Below, piece by piece: positions 11,919-12,407 of a stretch of 12,407 bases of DNA; position 1 is the stretch's first letter, and each line of letters begins with the position of its first letter. The stretch lies in assembly GCA_017504335.1 (NCBI GenBank), contig JAFVRI010000275.1, positions 1 through 12,407 on the forward strand, given 5' to 3'. The notes below the pieces were generated by a model. The model saw nothing but the letters and a program-made list of their open reading frames with translations, made no database searches and had not been told where the DNA came from. Source of the stretch: Clostridia bacterium (GTDB taxonomy: Bacteria > Bacillota > Clostridia > Oscillospirales > CAG-272). Made by a program: the position numbers and the translations under genes.

Positions 11919-12407
11919 GTGCGGTATGAAACGAAAAACGGTGTAGAGCGGTGTGAAGGCGTGGAGATCCTTCGGTGGCGGATTGAGGTGCCGCAGTATG
12001 ACGAACCGAGGGAGCTTCTTGAATTTTACCAAACAATCGGAAACAAGATCGAGATATTTTGCAAAACAAGATTGAGGGACAGAGCGGAGTGGGCCTATGC
12101 GGTCTGCAACGATCCGAAAAAGCGGTTTCACTACATGCCTTTTGTATATTCCCTGAGTGCAAGGGAGGAGGATCGCATGAACGGAATGATTTCCGTATCG
12201 GTCGATGTGACACTTCGTCAAGGGATGAATATCTTTGCTCGGGAAATTTTTGGACAGATTTTCAGCGAATCTGAAGGAATGTTTTTATCGCCAAGGGAGA
12301 TTGAAAGAAGAGGGGACGGAATTCGCCTTCCCCGATCAAGGAAAAGAAGCATAGGAGATTTTCTGTTACGAGAAAAAGAATTTTACGAAAAAATAGAAAA
12401 GGCATGG
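11919..12407 (+). CDS. Unrecognised protein, 5' part, GTG start, runs off the window end
   Basis: From the GTG at 11919 the frame is open for 163 codons to the last base of the window, with GGAGGAG at 11904-11910 in ribosome-binding position. No ATG in this frame lies close to that site; ATG at 11902 and 11926 are in another frame and the latter stops after a few codons. I do not recognise the family. The protein is charged, has no signal peptide or membrane helix, and mixes predicted strands (EILRWRIEVPQYDEP, about 15-29; MISVSVDVTLRQG, about 93-105) with a basic end (RLPRSRKRS, about 139-147). Its upstream promoter resembles sigma-E, which would place it in the mother cell during sporulation. 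It is divergent from queH. The frame is well supported; function is unknown. Confidence 0.7.
   Translation, partial: MRYETKNGVERCEGVEILRWRIEVPQYDEPRELLEFYQTIGNKIEIFCKTRLRDRAEWAYAVCNDPKKRFHYMPFVYSLSAREEDRMNGMISVSVDVTLRQGMNIFAREIFGQIFSESEGMFLSPREIERRGDGIRLPRSRKRSIGDFLLREKEFYEKIEKAW

Noticed and set aside
11887..12221. Two overlapping - strand frames of about 108 codons near the window end
   Set aside because: Cys/Pro/His-rich composition typical of antisense translation, no ribosome-binding site, and the + strand GTG-started frame with promoter and GGAGGAG explains the region better.

Overview
The window looks like a chromosomal segment from a spore-forming member of the class Clostridia (Firmicutes), probably a gut or animal-associated lineage. 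The evidence is a canonical Spo0A, an RNase Y, Firmicutes-type GalT (class II), a DUF1934 protein, a clostridial BspA-type leucine-rich lipoprotein, purine-rich Shine-Dalgarno sites and sigma-A promoters. I cannot name the genus. No tRNA, rRNA, CRISPR array, insertion sequence or prophage gene is visible.

Left part (1-4953, all + strand): the 3' end of rny (RNase Y); a terminator; a D-Ala-D-Ala carboxypeptidase-like protein with its own promoter; a tandem terminator; spo0A with its own promoter; and, 46 bp downstream, a lipoprotein with five CxxC repeats followed by BspA-like leucine-rich repeats. The last two are probably co-transcribed.

Middle (4954-5325): a gene-free convergent intergenic region with unusual repeats. 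These are two near-identical 39-bp copies in inverted orientation, each placed after the stop codon of the flanking gene and in that gene's sense direction; a 12-bp-stem hairpin between them; and six 9-bp tandem units that end exactly at the stop codon of the gene to the right.

Right part: an operon on the - strand (8488 down to 5326) encodes GalT, a cytidylate-kinase-like P-loop protein and an SGNH esterase resembling family CE2. It has a perfect TTGACA-17-TATAAT promoter. A DUF1934 gene is transcribed divergently from it. After a strong bidirectional terminator comes a second - strand operon (11788 down to 9231): queH (queuosine synthesis) translationally coupled, by a 4-nt overlap, to a 640-residue glycoside-hydrolase-like protein that I cannot assign to a family. 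Divergent from queH, an unrecognised gene starts at a GTG (11919) and runs off the window end. It is preceded by a good match to the sporulation sigma-E promoter consensus.

Taken together, the region mixes housekeeping RNA functions (rny, queH), sporulation control (spo0A, perhaps the terminal gene), envelope functions (carboxypeptidase, lipoprotein) and carbohydrate use (galT, the CE2-like esterase, the glycosidase-like protein). I see no complete new multi-gene system. The points most worth following up are the repeats at the convergent gene ends, the paired operator-like sites at spo0A, the sigma-E-like promoter of the terminal gene, and the unassigned glycosidase-like protein coupled to queH.
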